19,932 nucleotides of DNA, taken from an uncultured Ruminococcus sp. (lineage in GTDB: Bacteria; Bacillota; Clostridia; Oscillospirales; Ruminococcaceae). Within the stretch, counting starts at the first letter, position 1. The number at the start of each line of letters is the position of its first letter. The notes beneath the pieces were generated by a model. The model ran no database searches. It was not told where the DNA came from and saw nothing but the letters and a program-made list of their open reading frames with translations. The stretch is taken from NCBI GenBank assembly GCA_945867875.1, contig CAMBJF010000024.1, positions 1 to 19,932 on the forward strand. Direction: 5' to 3'. This document shows, in pieces, positions 1-6,041 of the stretch. The position numbers and the translations under genes were made by a program.

Positions 1-46
1 TACACACTGCATATCGTCGGCAGCGTCAGATGTGTATAAGAGACAG
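1..46. other. Illumina/Nextera adapter contamination
   Basis: This stretch is sequencing-library DNA, not genome. Bases 1-5 match the end of the P5 oligo, 6-13 (ACTGCATA) match a standard Nextera i5 index, 14-27 match the Nextera read-1 handle, and 28-46 are the 19-bp Tn5 mosaic end ending in AGAGACAG. Translated in the frame of the following gene it gives the false N-terminus MYKRQ, a known artefact in metagenomic protein sets. Trim to base 47. Confidence 0.98.
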
Positions 47-1030
47 GAGCAGAAAAGCGAGCTTGCCTGCATTACGGAAAATATGAGTGAGGGACTTGTT
101 ATTTTCGGCAGCGGCGGAAATATTCTTTCCGCAAATGCAGCCGCACAGCGCATTCTCGGCAGTACTGCCACAGGAAATTACACCCGTCTTTGCCGTGAAA
201 AGGCATATCTTGACGTTGTTGAGGCAGCTCTTGACGGCGAGCACGGCAGCGGACTTCTTGAAAAGGGCGGCAGATATTACAGCCTTACCGCAAGCCCTGT
301 AAATGACGCAAAGAAATACAGTGCCGTGCTTTTCATCGTCGATGTTACCGACAGGGAAACATCGGAAAAAATGCGGCAGGAATTTTCCGCAAACGTGTCC
401 CACGAGCTGAAAACTCCCCTGACCTCCATAATGGGTGCGGCGGAGATAATCGAAAAGGGCATCGTAAAGTCTGAGGATATCCCACATTTTGCGGGAAAGA
501 TACACTCGGAAGCCGTGAGACTTCTTGCTCTTATCGAGGATATCATCAAAATATCCCGTCTGGACGAGGGCGACCTTGTACGTGAATTTGAGGAAGTAAG
601 CCTTGATGACATATGCCGAAGCGTTATTTCCGAGCTGAGTGAAAAGGCTCAGAGCCGTGAAATTACCCTTGAAAGCCACCTTGACAAGGTGAAAATGCTT
701 GGCGTTAAGCCTGTTCTTCACGAAATGGTCTGCAACCTCTGCGACAACGCCATTGCATACAACAACAAGGGCGGCAAGGTGGAGCTTTCCCTTGAAAAGA
801 CCGACACGGGCTGCATACTTAAAGTTTCCGACAACGGCATCGGCATTCCTCCCGAGCATCAGGCAAGGATATTCGAGCGTTTCTACCGTGTGGACAAGAG
901 CCATTCAAAGGAAACCGGCGGCACGGGACTTGGACTTTCCATTGTAAAGCACGGTGCTGCTCTTCACAGCGGCGTTATCGACCTCAAAAGTGAGGTTGGA
1001 AAGGGCACGGTCATTACGATAACATTTTAA
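47..1030 (+). CDS. Sensor histidine kinase, PhoR/WalK-like (5' end missing)
   Basis: This is the C-terminal 327 residues of a membrane sensor kinase that autophosphorylates on histidine and passes the phosphate to a response regulator. Numbering from base 47, a PAS-like domain covers about residues 8-105. A HisKA domain follows with the phospho-acceptor motif SHELKTPL (His119). The HATPase_c domain has an N box around Asn230-Asn234, a G1 box DNGIG at 262-266, an F-box region ERFYRVDKS, and a G2 box GGTGLGL at 291-297, so the catalytic core looks intact. The start codon and any membrane or extracellular sensor part lie beyond the contig end, because the upstream 46 bases are adapter. The partner regulator is not in view and would usually lie upstream. 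The family is certain; the signal sensed is unknown. A strong hairpin terminator follows the stop. Confidence 0.95.
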   Translation, partial: EQKSELACITENMSEGLVIFGSGGNILSANAAAQRILGSTATGNYTRLCREKAYLDVVEAALDGEHGSGLLEKGGRYYSLTASPVNDAKKYSAVLFIVDVTDRETSEKMRQEFSANVSHELKTPLTSIMGAAEIIEKGIVKSEDIPHFAGKIHSEAVRLLALIEDIIKISRLDEGDLVREFEEVSLDDICRSVISELSEKAQSREITLESHLDKVKMLGVKPVLHEMVCNLCDNAIAYNNKGGKVELSLEKTDTGCILKVSDNGIGIPPEHQARIFERFYRVDKSHSKETGGTGLGLSIVKHGAALHSGVIDLKSEVGKGTVITITF

Positions 1031-1043
1031 AGAGTTTAACAGC

Positions 1044-1074
1044 AAAACGGCTGCCCATAAAAGGCAGCCGTTTT
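1044..1074. terminator. Intrinsic terminator, bidirectional
   Basis: A perfect 12-bp stem pairs AAAACGGCTGCC (1044-1055) with GGCAGCCGTTTT (1063-1074) around a 7-nt loop. It lies between the convergent kinase gene and glycosyltransferase gene, and its A/T flanks let it act on either strand. Confidence 0.93.
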
Positions 1075-1081
1075 CTCGTAC

Positions 1082-2917
1082 TCAGCTATTTTGCACAAGC
1101 TCGTAGATTTTGACCTCTCCGCCGAAAATTTCCTCTGTTCCGTAAAATTCAAGGTGACTGTCGGGGAAAACCACGTTTTCAAAATTGTCTATAACGTCCT
1201 GTTCTGTTATCCTGTCGTTGAAAGCTTCACTGTCAAATAAAATCTGTCCGTTGGTATCTCTGCTTTCCGCAACTCCGCTGTCATTGTCCTTGAAGTCATC
1301 GACCTTGCCAAGCTCGTCCGAATCAATGATTATGTAGCATTTATCATTGCGGTCAATTTTTCGGAACTCCTCGGTATTTTCCTTGAATCTGTAGACTGAG
1401 CTTACAAATACTTCGTCACAGTTCATCATCTTATCCGCATAGCACACCATCTGCCAAGGATATCCCGAAAGAAGCAGATAAGATGTATTTTCGGTGCAGG
1501 TGGATTCAATGCCGCCCTTGCCCGTGATGTTGGCAGGAAAAAGATAACGTTTGTCGCAGTAAATATGGCTGCATACTATTGATACACAGGCAGCTGCGGT
1601 CATAATATATGGTACAGCTTTCTTTATCTTAGGAATGACCGACAATATATATTTTATAACCATTGCCGCCGCCAATGTAAGCTGAGGCATAATAAAGAAA
1701 AGATATCTGTCGGTGTACATCATCATTGAGTTGATGTTTACGCTCAGAGCCACCGCTGTCATACAGAAAAGCGAGGTTATAACTATAAACAGGAGCATAA
1801 AATCAAAATGCTTAAAGAAATAGACTATGCTGTCCTTAGTCTTTCCGACAGCATTTTTGAACCAGACCTCTTTTCTGAACAAAAAGCAGAGCGGTATGCA
1901 TACCGCAAGCAATGCCACAATTGCGATAAACACATAAGCATATTTTCCCGTTGACCACACCGACACCTTACCACCGCATACTGAATTGACAATGAGTGAC
2001 AGGCAGGCTCTTATGCCATTGATAAGCGGCATTTTGTATTCGGAGCCGTGATTCAGAACATCATCAAAAAACATATGTACAAAAGTACTTGGGAAAACAA
2101 CTATAGAAAGCATCACCGAGATTATCATTGAGTAAGCATATCTGAATAGCTCGGTAAATTTCTTTGAAAAAAGATAATAGAAGCAGAAGCAGGCTGCCCA
2201 GATGAACGCAAAGGCAAGGAAATAATGGTGAGTGAGTGCGCCAAGGAATGTTACAACAGCAGTTATTATCATATTTTTCACAAAGCTGCCTTCTTCGGTG
2301 TAAAGCCTTACGTGGCAGTAAAGAAAAATTATGGCAAACATTGTAAGCAGGGAATACATTCTGAGATATACGTTCAGATTTACAAAGCCCTGTGAAAATC
2401 CCCACACAGCGCAGACCAAAAGTGCAATAATATCCGACTTGCACAACTTTGATGCAGCTTTAAACAGAAATATCTGTCCCACGATCATTGCAATAATGTT
2501 TATGGCAAAGGCATACCAATTTGAAAAGCTGTCCGGAAAAAGGGAGCAGATGAAATGAAGCAGGCAGTAATAAACAGGCGGGTGAACGTCAAGCTCCTGA
2601 TTGTACCACACAGAATCAAAGCGGAAACACTCCCCAGGCTGAACAGTCAGATAATTATGCAGGTCTTCTCCCGTGAGCCAGGACCTTGCATCAAGCTGAC
2701 AGTATCCCACATGAGTTTCTCCGAAAAGAAAGGGCTTATAAAATGAGTTTGCAAGTCCATAGCTCCACGGTTCATCGCTGTGATAGTTTTCCTTTTTATT
2801 AATTAAAGTAAAGGATACAATAACTATCTGCAAAAGTATCAAAACTAAAAGGACAATTATTGCAGGTTTTAACGTAATTTTTTTTGAGTGAGTACCGTTT
2901 TCTGTTTTTTTGCTCAT
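1082..2917 (-). CDS. Polytopic membrane glycosyltransferase, GT-C fold (GT39/PMT-like)
   Basis: This 611-residue protein has a charged N-terminus, a first membrane helix at about residues 18-39, and roughly ten more hydrophobic segments. Just after the first helix comes HSDEPWS (Asp48-Glu49), and then DVHPPVYY around residues 110-117. The acidic pair after the first helix and the HPP-Y motif are typical of bacterial GT39-like enzymes, which transfer sugar from a polyprenyl-phosphate donor outside the membrane. The longer reading frame begins at a TTG at 2929, but the ATG at 2917 is preferred because GGAGG lies 5 nt before it. The gene lies downstream of the pilin gene on the same strand with a terminator between them, and no promoter is visible in the short gap, so it may depend on read-through. 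Its acceptor is unknown; the pilin or a wall polymer are possibilities. The fold class is fairly sure, the substrate is not. Confidence 0.8.
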   Translation of the reverse strand: MSKKTENGTHSKKITLKPAIIVLLVLILLQIVIVSFTLINKKENYHSDEPWSYGLANSFYKPFLFGETHVGYCQLDARSWLTGEDLHNYLTVQPGECFRFDSVWYNQELDVHPPVYYCLLHFICSLFPDSFSNWYAFAINIIAMIVGQIFLFKAASKLCKSDIIALLVCAVWGFSQGFVNLNVYLRMYSLLTMFAIIFLYCHVRLYTEEGSFVKNMIITAVVTFLGALTHHYFLAFAFIWAACFCFYYLFSKKFTELFRYAYSMIISVMLSIVVFPSTFVHMFFDDVLNHGSEYKMPLINGIRACLSLIVNSVCGGKVSVWSTGKYAYVFIAIVALLAVCIPLCFLFRKEVWFKNAVGKTKDSIVYFFKHFDFMLLFIVITSLFCMTAVALSVNINSMMMYTDRYLFFIMPQLTLAAAMVIKYILSVIPKIKKAVPYIMTAAACVSIVCSHIYCDKRYLFPANITGKGGIESTCTENTSYLLLSGYPWQMVCYADKMMNCDEVFVSSVYRFKENTEEFRKIDRNDKCYIIIDSDELGKVDDFKDNDSGVAESRDTNGQILFDSEAFNDRITEQDVIDNFENVVFPDSHLEFYGTEEIFGGEVKIYELVQNS

Positions 2918-2922
2918 CTTGA

Positions 2923-2927
2923 CCTCC
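2923..2927 (-). promoter_or_regulatory. RBS setting the glycosyltransferase start
   Basis: GGAGG lies 5 nt upstream of the ATG at 2917 and overlaps the alternative TTG start at 2929, which argues against the longer N-terminus. Confidence 0.8.
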
Positions 2928-2945
2928 AAGAGCAGTCACACTTGA

Positions 2946-2981
2946 AAAAACCTCCGCCAGTCAAAACTGACAGAGGTTTTT
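2946..2981 (-). terminator. Intrinsic terminator after the pilin gene
   Basis: A two-part hairpin: a 9-bp stem (2946-2954 with 2973-2981), a symmetric 3x3 internal loop, then a 4-bp stem (CAGT 2958-2961 with ACTG 2966-2969). On the minus strand it ends in a run of T. It would end the abundant pilin transcript just before the glycosyltransferase gene. Confidence 0.88.
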
Positions 2982-3015
2982 ATCAGACTCTAAATTGATT
3001 AAGTAACGCTAAAAC

Positions 3016-3528
3016 TCAGGTAATAGGTGTAGCTACAGCATCAGAAAGATTAACCTTGCAGTCGCCAGTAGCTCCAGTCTCATTATTAGCCATTGTAGCA
3101 GGATTGGGATAACCGCCAATATAAACGTCGGTAGTGGACTTACCCCAAGCAGTTCTTTCACACTGGATACCTGAAGAACCGATTACGGAAGTTGTGTAAC
3201 CACCGTTAGCAGAAGACATAAGGGACTGGAGGCACGCTGCAAGACCGGTACCGTTCTTAGCGTAAGCCTGATTAGCCAGAGATGCATTAGTAAGGTCAAC
3301 TTCTCCATATACAGAAGGAGTTACAGAGTAACCTGCTGTACCACAGTTAGTGATGTAAGTGGAAGTGTTTGTGTAAGTGAGCTTAGCGTTTGTGTTAGCT
3401 GTGGAGATCTTGGACTGACCAACGTAACCGAGCATAGAGGGTACGAGGATAGCAGCAAGAACACCGATGATTGCGATAACAACGATAAGTTCGATAAGGG
3501 TGAAGCCCTTCATCTTTGAATTTCTCAT
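3016..3528 (-). CDS. pilA: Type IV pilin, probable major subunit
   Basis: This 170-residue prepilin has a short basic leader and the prepilin peptidase site KMKG|FTLIE (Gly8/Phe9), leaving a mature protein of 162 residues. Phe at +1 and Glu at +5 are both present, followed by a hydrophobic helix to about residue 36 that anchors and polymerises the subunit. The C-terminal head is rich in Thr, Ser, Asn and Gly and has four cysteines (62, 99, 123, 157) that could form two disulfides. AAGGAGG lies 8 nt before the ATG. The gene is the last of a pair with the pilin-like gene upstream and is followed by a strong terminator. Its small size, simple head and strong signals suggest the main fibre subunit, but this is inference; the upstream neighbour or a subunit elsewhere in the genome could fill that role. 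Confidence 0.9.
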   Translation of the reverse strand: MRNSKMKGFTLIELIVVIAIIGVLAAILVPSMLGYVGQSKISTANTNAKLTYTNTSTYITNCGTAGYSVTPSVYGEVDLTNASLANQAYAKNGTGLAACLQSLMSSANGGYTTSVIGSSGIQCERTAWGKSTTDVYIGGYPNPATMANNETGATGDCKVNLSDAVATPIT

Positions 3529-3574
3529 TAGAAATTCCTCCTTTTAAATAAATAATTTTTTGATTTATAAGCTA

Positions 3575-3592
3575 CAGAGTCTCGTCGCTCTG
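3575..3592 (-). other. Small hairpin between the two pilin genes
   Basis: CAGAG (3575-3579) can pair with CTCTG (3588-3592) in the gap before the pilin RBS. There is no T run and I see no clear separate promoter here, so it may be an mRNA processing or stabilising site. Weak evidence. Confidence 0.3.
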
Positions 3593-3606
3593 AAGTTATA
3601 CATTAA

Positions 3607-4347
3607 TTAAACAGGATCCTTGGTAAAGTCCCTTATGGGGAACTGACCTGTGTACAGATGACCTACAATTCCCGGATCAGGATTTTTGAAATCCTCGTCC
3701 TGAATGTAAATAGCATTTCCTTCGCCAACGTCAAACTCATACCTGTAAAGTCTGCTTACACAGGAACCACTCTTAACACCGTTGTTTGTTCCGATAAGCT
3801 TTACCGCAGCCTCGTTCTCAGCAGTTGTGCTGTAATAATCATTATAAACTGCATAAGCTACTGTAAAAGTGCTGGGATAGAAAGCCACTACCCAAGAACC
3901 GCTGAAACCGGGTTCAAGCCTTGATTCAATTCCGTCGGCAATGGGATAAGATGTTTCCGAGCCGATAGTCCTTGAAACATAACCTGTGTTGTCAGAGCCT
4001 GTGCTTTTCTTGATGCCGTAGGAATCAACAACAGTGGTCTTGTTAGACTTGTCATAGGCTGAGCTGTCAACGACATTTTCGGTGTTTACCTGTATCCAGC
4101 AGAGCCTTGGCGAAGTTCCGTCCGTTATATCGGCGGCCTTTACTCCTCTTGTCTGCTCACTTACCAGATAATCCTGAGCTGCCATAAAGATTTGCTGAGC
4201 CTGTTCGTTTGCCGATCTGATCTTGTTGCTTCTTATGTAGTCCATAACGCTCGGCACAAGTACCGCAGCCATTACTGCAATTATTGCAACAACAACTATC
4301 AGCTCAAGCAGGGTGAAGCCTTTCAGCTTCCGCCTTGATTTGTTCAT
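3607..4347 (-). CDS. Type IV pilin-like protein (prepilin)
   Basis: This 246-residue protein starts with a basic leader and the processing site KLKG|FTLLE (Gly10/Phe11, with Glu at +5), then a hydrophobic helix to about residue 35 and an amphipathic continuation through about residue 60. The head is about 180 residues, longer than that of the downstream pilin, and contains two cysteines (in LCWIQ and SCVSR). It would be matured by PilD and built into the pilus, as a minor subunit or an alternative major one. A longer frame opens at the ATG at 4365, but GGAGGG lies 6 nt before the ATG at 4347, inside that extension, so the shorter start is chosen. The gene is the first of a two-gene unit with the pilin, behind a promoter with consensus -35 and -10 boxes about 90 bases upstream. 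Confidence 0.88.
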   Translation of the reverse strand: MNKSRRKLKGFTLLELIVVVAIIAVMAAVLVPSVMDYIRSNKIRSANEQAQQIFMAAQDYLVSEQTRGVKAADITDGTSPRLCWIQVNTENVVDSSAYDKSNKTTVVDSYGIKKSTGSDNTGYVSRTIGSETSYPIADGIESRLEPGFSGSWVVAFYPSTFTVAYAVYNDYYSTTAENEAAVKLIGTNNGVKSGSCVSRLYRYEFDVGEGNAIYIQDEDFKNPDPGIVGHLYTGQFPIRDFTKDPV

Positions 4348-4353
4348 TGGACA

Positions 4354-4359
4354 CCCTCC
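4354..4359 (-). promoter_or_regulatory. RBS setting the pilin-like gene start
   Basis: GGAGGG, 6 nt upstream of the ATG at 4347. It lies inside the longer possible N-terminus that begins at 4365 and so rules against that start. Confidence 0.8.
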
Positions 4360-4434
4360 GTTCATTTGGCAGATACCAATGTAGGTCTTGGGTGAGGAGT
4401 TTTTCGTTTTCCTCTCTCCCTTGACTGTAATTAC

Positions 4435-4463
4435 ATTATAATCTATCTGCGGGTAAATGTCAA
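4435..4463 (-). promoter_or_regulatory. Consensus SigA promoter for the pilin pair
   Basis: On the minus strand: -35 TTGACA (4463-4458), a spacer of exactly 17 bp, -10 TATAAT (4440-4435). Both boxes are full consensus matches. Transcription would start near 4428, giving a leader of about 80 nt before the ATG at 4347. This implies strong, possibly constitutive, expression. Confidence 0.92.
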
Positions 4464-4504
4464 TAGTTTTCTGATAATTTTTCCTCTAATTTTGTGAATT
4501 TGTG

Positions 4505-4521
4505 GATTACTTCACGTAATC
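4505..4521. promoter_or_regulatory. Inverted repeat upstream of the pilin promoter
   Basis: GATTAC (4505-4510) and GTAATC (4516-4521) form a perfect 6-bp inverted repeat with a 5-bp spacer, beginning about 42 bp upstream of the -35 box. The form fits a dimeric regulator site; no regulator can be named. Confidence 0.4.
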
Positions 4522-4744
4522 GTTTCAAAACAGCAATTAATCAAGCAAGTTGCACAAAATCTTTGTTTCAAAAGTTCTTAAATCACTAATTTTTATAGTT
4601 TTTCATAATGCCATATTTAATATGAAATATATTTTGCACATCAAGTTAAACGTTATCGCCCGTTTTGTACATCTTTATTTCACATTCACTGCAATAATCT
4701 TATGAAAAGCTATAAAAATCACACATTATTGCATATTTTTGCAC

Positions 4745-4788
4745 TATACAAAAATCAGTTGGTAAAAATACACTGATTTTTCTGTATA
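4745..4788 (-). terminator. Second hairpin downstream of pilT
   Basis: A 15-bp stem with a 2-nt bulge: TATACA plus AAAATCAGT (4745-4759) pairs with ACTGATTTT (4772-4780) and TGTATA (4783-4788) around a 12-nt loop. The T-rich arm gives a terminator-like end on either strand. Probably a backup terminator for the pilB-pilT transcript. Confidence 0.6.
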
Positions 4789-4819
4789 TGTTGCCCGACA
4801 CAAAGGAAAAAGTGTACAA

Positions 4820-4866
4820 TTTTACACTGTCAAAGGGGGGAAGCTCCCGCCTCCAACAGTGTAAAA
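4820..4866 (-). terminator. Structured 3' end of the pilB-pilT transcript
   Basis: A perfect 11-bp inverted repeat (TTTTACACTGT 4820-4830, ACAGTGTAAAA 4856-4866) encloses a G/C-rich inner hairpin (GGGA, loop AGC, TCCC). It begins 18 bases after the pilT stop. AGTGTA at 4811-4816 can pair with TACACT at 4823-4828 instead, so two folds compete. A T run follows on the minus strand about 10 nt later. Confidence 0.7.
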
Positions 4867-4883
4867 AGTGCAATTTTTGTATA

Positions 4884-5990
4884 TCAGTTTGCTGCCTTGA
4901 GGTAACGCTCGAATTCGGCGATATCGAGGCTCTTTTCTCTTGCGTGCATCTCGGTGATGACACGCTCCTTGACCATACGTGCAAGCTCCTGATCGAGGCA
5001 GACCATTCCGTCCTTCTTACCTGTCTGGATAGCGGTCTGGATAAGGTGTACCTTGTTATCACGTATCATAGCCTTGATGGAGTCGGTGGCGTTGAGTATC
5101 TCGAGAGCCGCAACTCGGCCTGTGCCGTCAGCCTTGGGGATAAGGGTCTGAGCGATAATGCCTACGAGAACTGTTGCAAGCTGTGTTCTGATCTGGTTCT
5201 GCTGATGAGCGGGGAATGCGTCGATGATACGGTTGATGGTATCGGAAGCAGATGTGGTATGAAGTGTACTCATAACCAGATGTCCTGTTTCAGCGGCGGT
5301 AACGGCAGCTGTAATGGTTTCGTAGTCACGCATCTCTCCTACGAGGATAACGTCGGGGTCTTCACGGAGTGCTGCACGGAGAGAGAGGGCGAAGGATTCA
5401 ACATCGTCGCCGACCTCACGCTGATTTATCATACATCTCTTATGCTCGTGAATGTACTCGATAGGGTCCTCAACAGTGATGACATGGGCGCTGCGGTTGC
5501 AGTTAACGAAGTCGATCATAGCTGCAAGGGTGGTTGATTTACCGGAACCTGTAGGGCCTGTTACAAGGATAAGTCCTCTGGGACGCATAGCGAAGTCGCC
5601 CAGGATAGGAGGAAGATCGAGGTCCTCAAGAGTAGGGATATCGTTTCTCAGCAGACGGATAGCGACTGCAACATCGCCTCTCTGATGATAAACGTTGACT
5701 CTGTGACGGTAGCCTCTCTTGGTAACGTATGAGAAGTCGGTATCGATCCTGTTTTTGATATTCTCGATATTTCTTCCGCCTGTCATCTGCTCAACGATCT
5801 TCATAATAGCGCCGTCGGTCATCTCGGGGTAGGAGCTGAGCTTACGCAAAGTACCGTGGAGACGGACGATAGGCGAGATCTTTGTTGTGAAGTGAACATC
5901 GGAACAGCCGAGAACACGGGCTTCATCAAGGATCTTGTCAATGTTGATGACAACTCTTTCCGCAGGCTTTTTTTCGATATCAATATCCAT
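4884..5990 (-). CDS. pilT: Type IV pilus retraction ATPase PilT
   Basis: This cytoplasmic hexameric ATPase of 368 residues powers pilus disassembly. Walker A is GPTGSGKS at residues 145-152. An Asp-box region lies around VEDPIEY (173-179), Walker B is DPDVILVGE (211-219), and the His box is HLVMSTLHT (237-245). Near the C-terminus SIKAMIRDNKVHLIQ (304-318) matches the position of the PilT AIRNLIRE signature, which separates PilT from PilB. The tetracysteine zinc site of PilB is absent and the length fits PilT. The reading frame extends to 6020, but GGAGG lies 5 nt before the ATG at 5990 and the extra residues would include the RBS, so 5990 is the start. It follows pilB by 51 nt with a small hairpin between, and is probably co-transcribed. 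Identity is confident; retraction activity is assumed from family. Confidence 0.93.
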   Translation of the reverse strand: MDIDIEKKPAERVVINIDKILDEARVLGCSDVHFTTKISPIVRLHGTLRKLSSYPEMTDGAIMKIVEQMTGGRNIENIKNRIDTDFSYVTKRGYRHRVNVYHQRGDVAVAIRLLRNDIPTLEDLDLPPILGDFAMRPRGLILVTGPTGSGKSTTLAAMIDFVNCNRSAHVITVEDPIEYIHEHKRCMINQREVGDDVESFALSLRAALREDPDVILVGEMRDYETITAAVTAAETGHLVMSTLHTTSASDTINRIIDAFPAHQQNQIRTQLATVLVGIIAQTLIPKADGTGRVAALEILNATDSIKAMIRDNKVHLIQTAIQTGKKDGMVCLDQELARMVKERVITEMHAREKSLDIAEFERYLKAAN

Positions 5991-5995
5991 TTTAT

Positions 5996-6000
5996 CCTCC
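5996..6000 (-). promoter_or_regulatory. RBS setting the pilT start
   Basis: GGAGG, 5 nt upstream of the ATG at 5990. The extended frame to 6020 would translate through it. Confidence 0.8.
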
Positions 6001-6004
6001 AATC

Positions 6005-6019
6005 TGCCGCTGGGCGGCA
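6005..6019 (-). other. Hairpin between pilB and pilT
   Basis: TGCCGC (6005-6010) and GCGGCA (6014-6019) form a perfect 6-bp stem with a 3-nt loop, 4 nt upstream of the pilT RBS. There is no T run on the minus strand after it. It could set the relative amounts of PilB and PilT by mRNA processing or by affecting RBS access. Confidence 0.45.
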
Positions 6020-6041
6020 AATAAAATAAATTTTAGTGAAA

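Larger units (their letters stand above)
4348..4883. other. Long AT-rich intergenic region
   Basis: No gene is supported in these 536 bases. It holds, from the pilT side, two large hairpins (4820-4866 and 4745-4788), then about 220 bases of AT-rich sequence with nothing recognisable, an inverted repeat (4505-4521), a promoter (4435-4463) and a leader of about 80 nt. Confidence 0.8.

Noticed and set aside
26..904. Long antisense frame of 292 codons opposite the kinase gene
   Set aside because: It mirrors the kinase coding sequence, has no family features, and its end is translated adapter (SLIHI).
4348..4434. Riboswitch or RNA thermometer in the pilin leader
   Set aside because: The roughly 80-nt leader shows no stable conserved fold by eye and no recognisable riboswitch core.
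4788..5537. Plus-strand frame of 249 codons opposite pilT
   Set aside because: Shadow of the PilT coding sequence; it also starts inside the terminator hairpin region.
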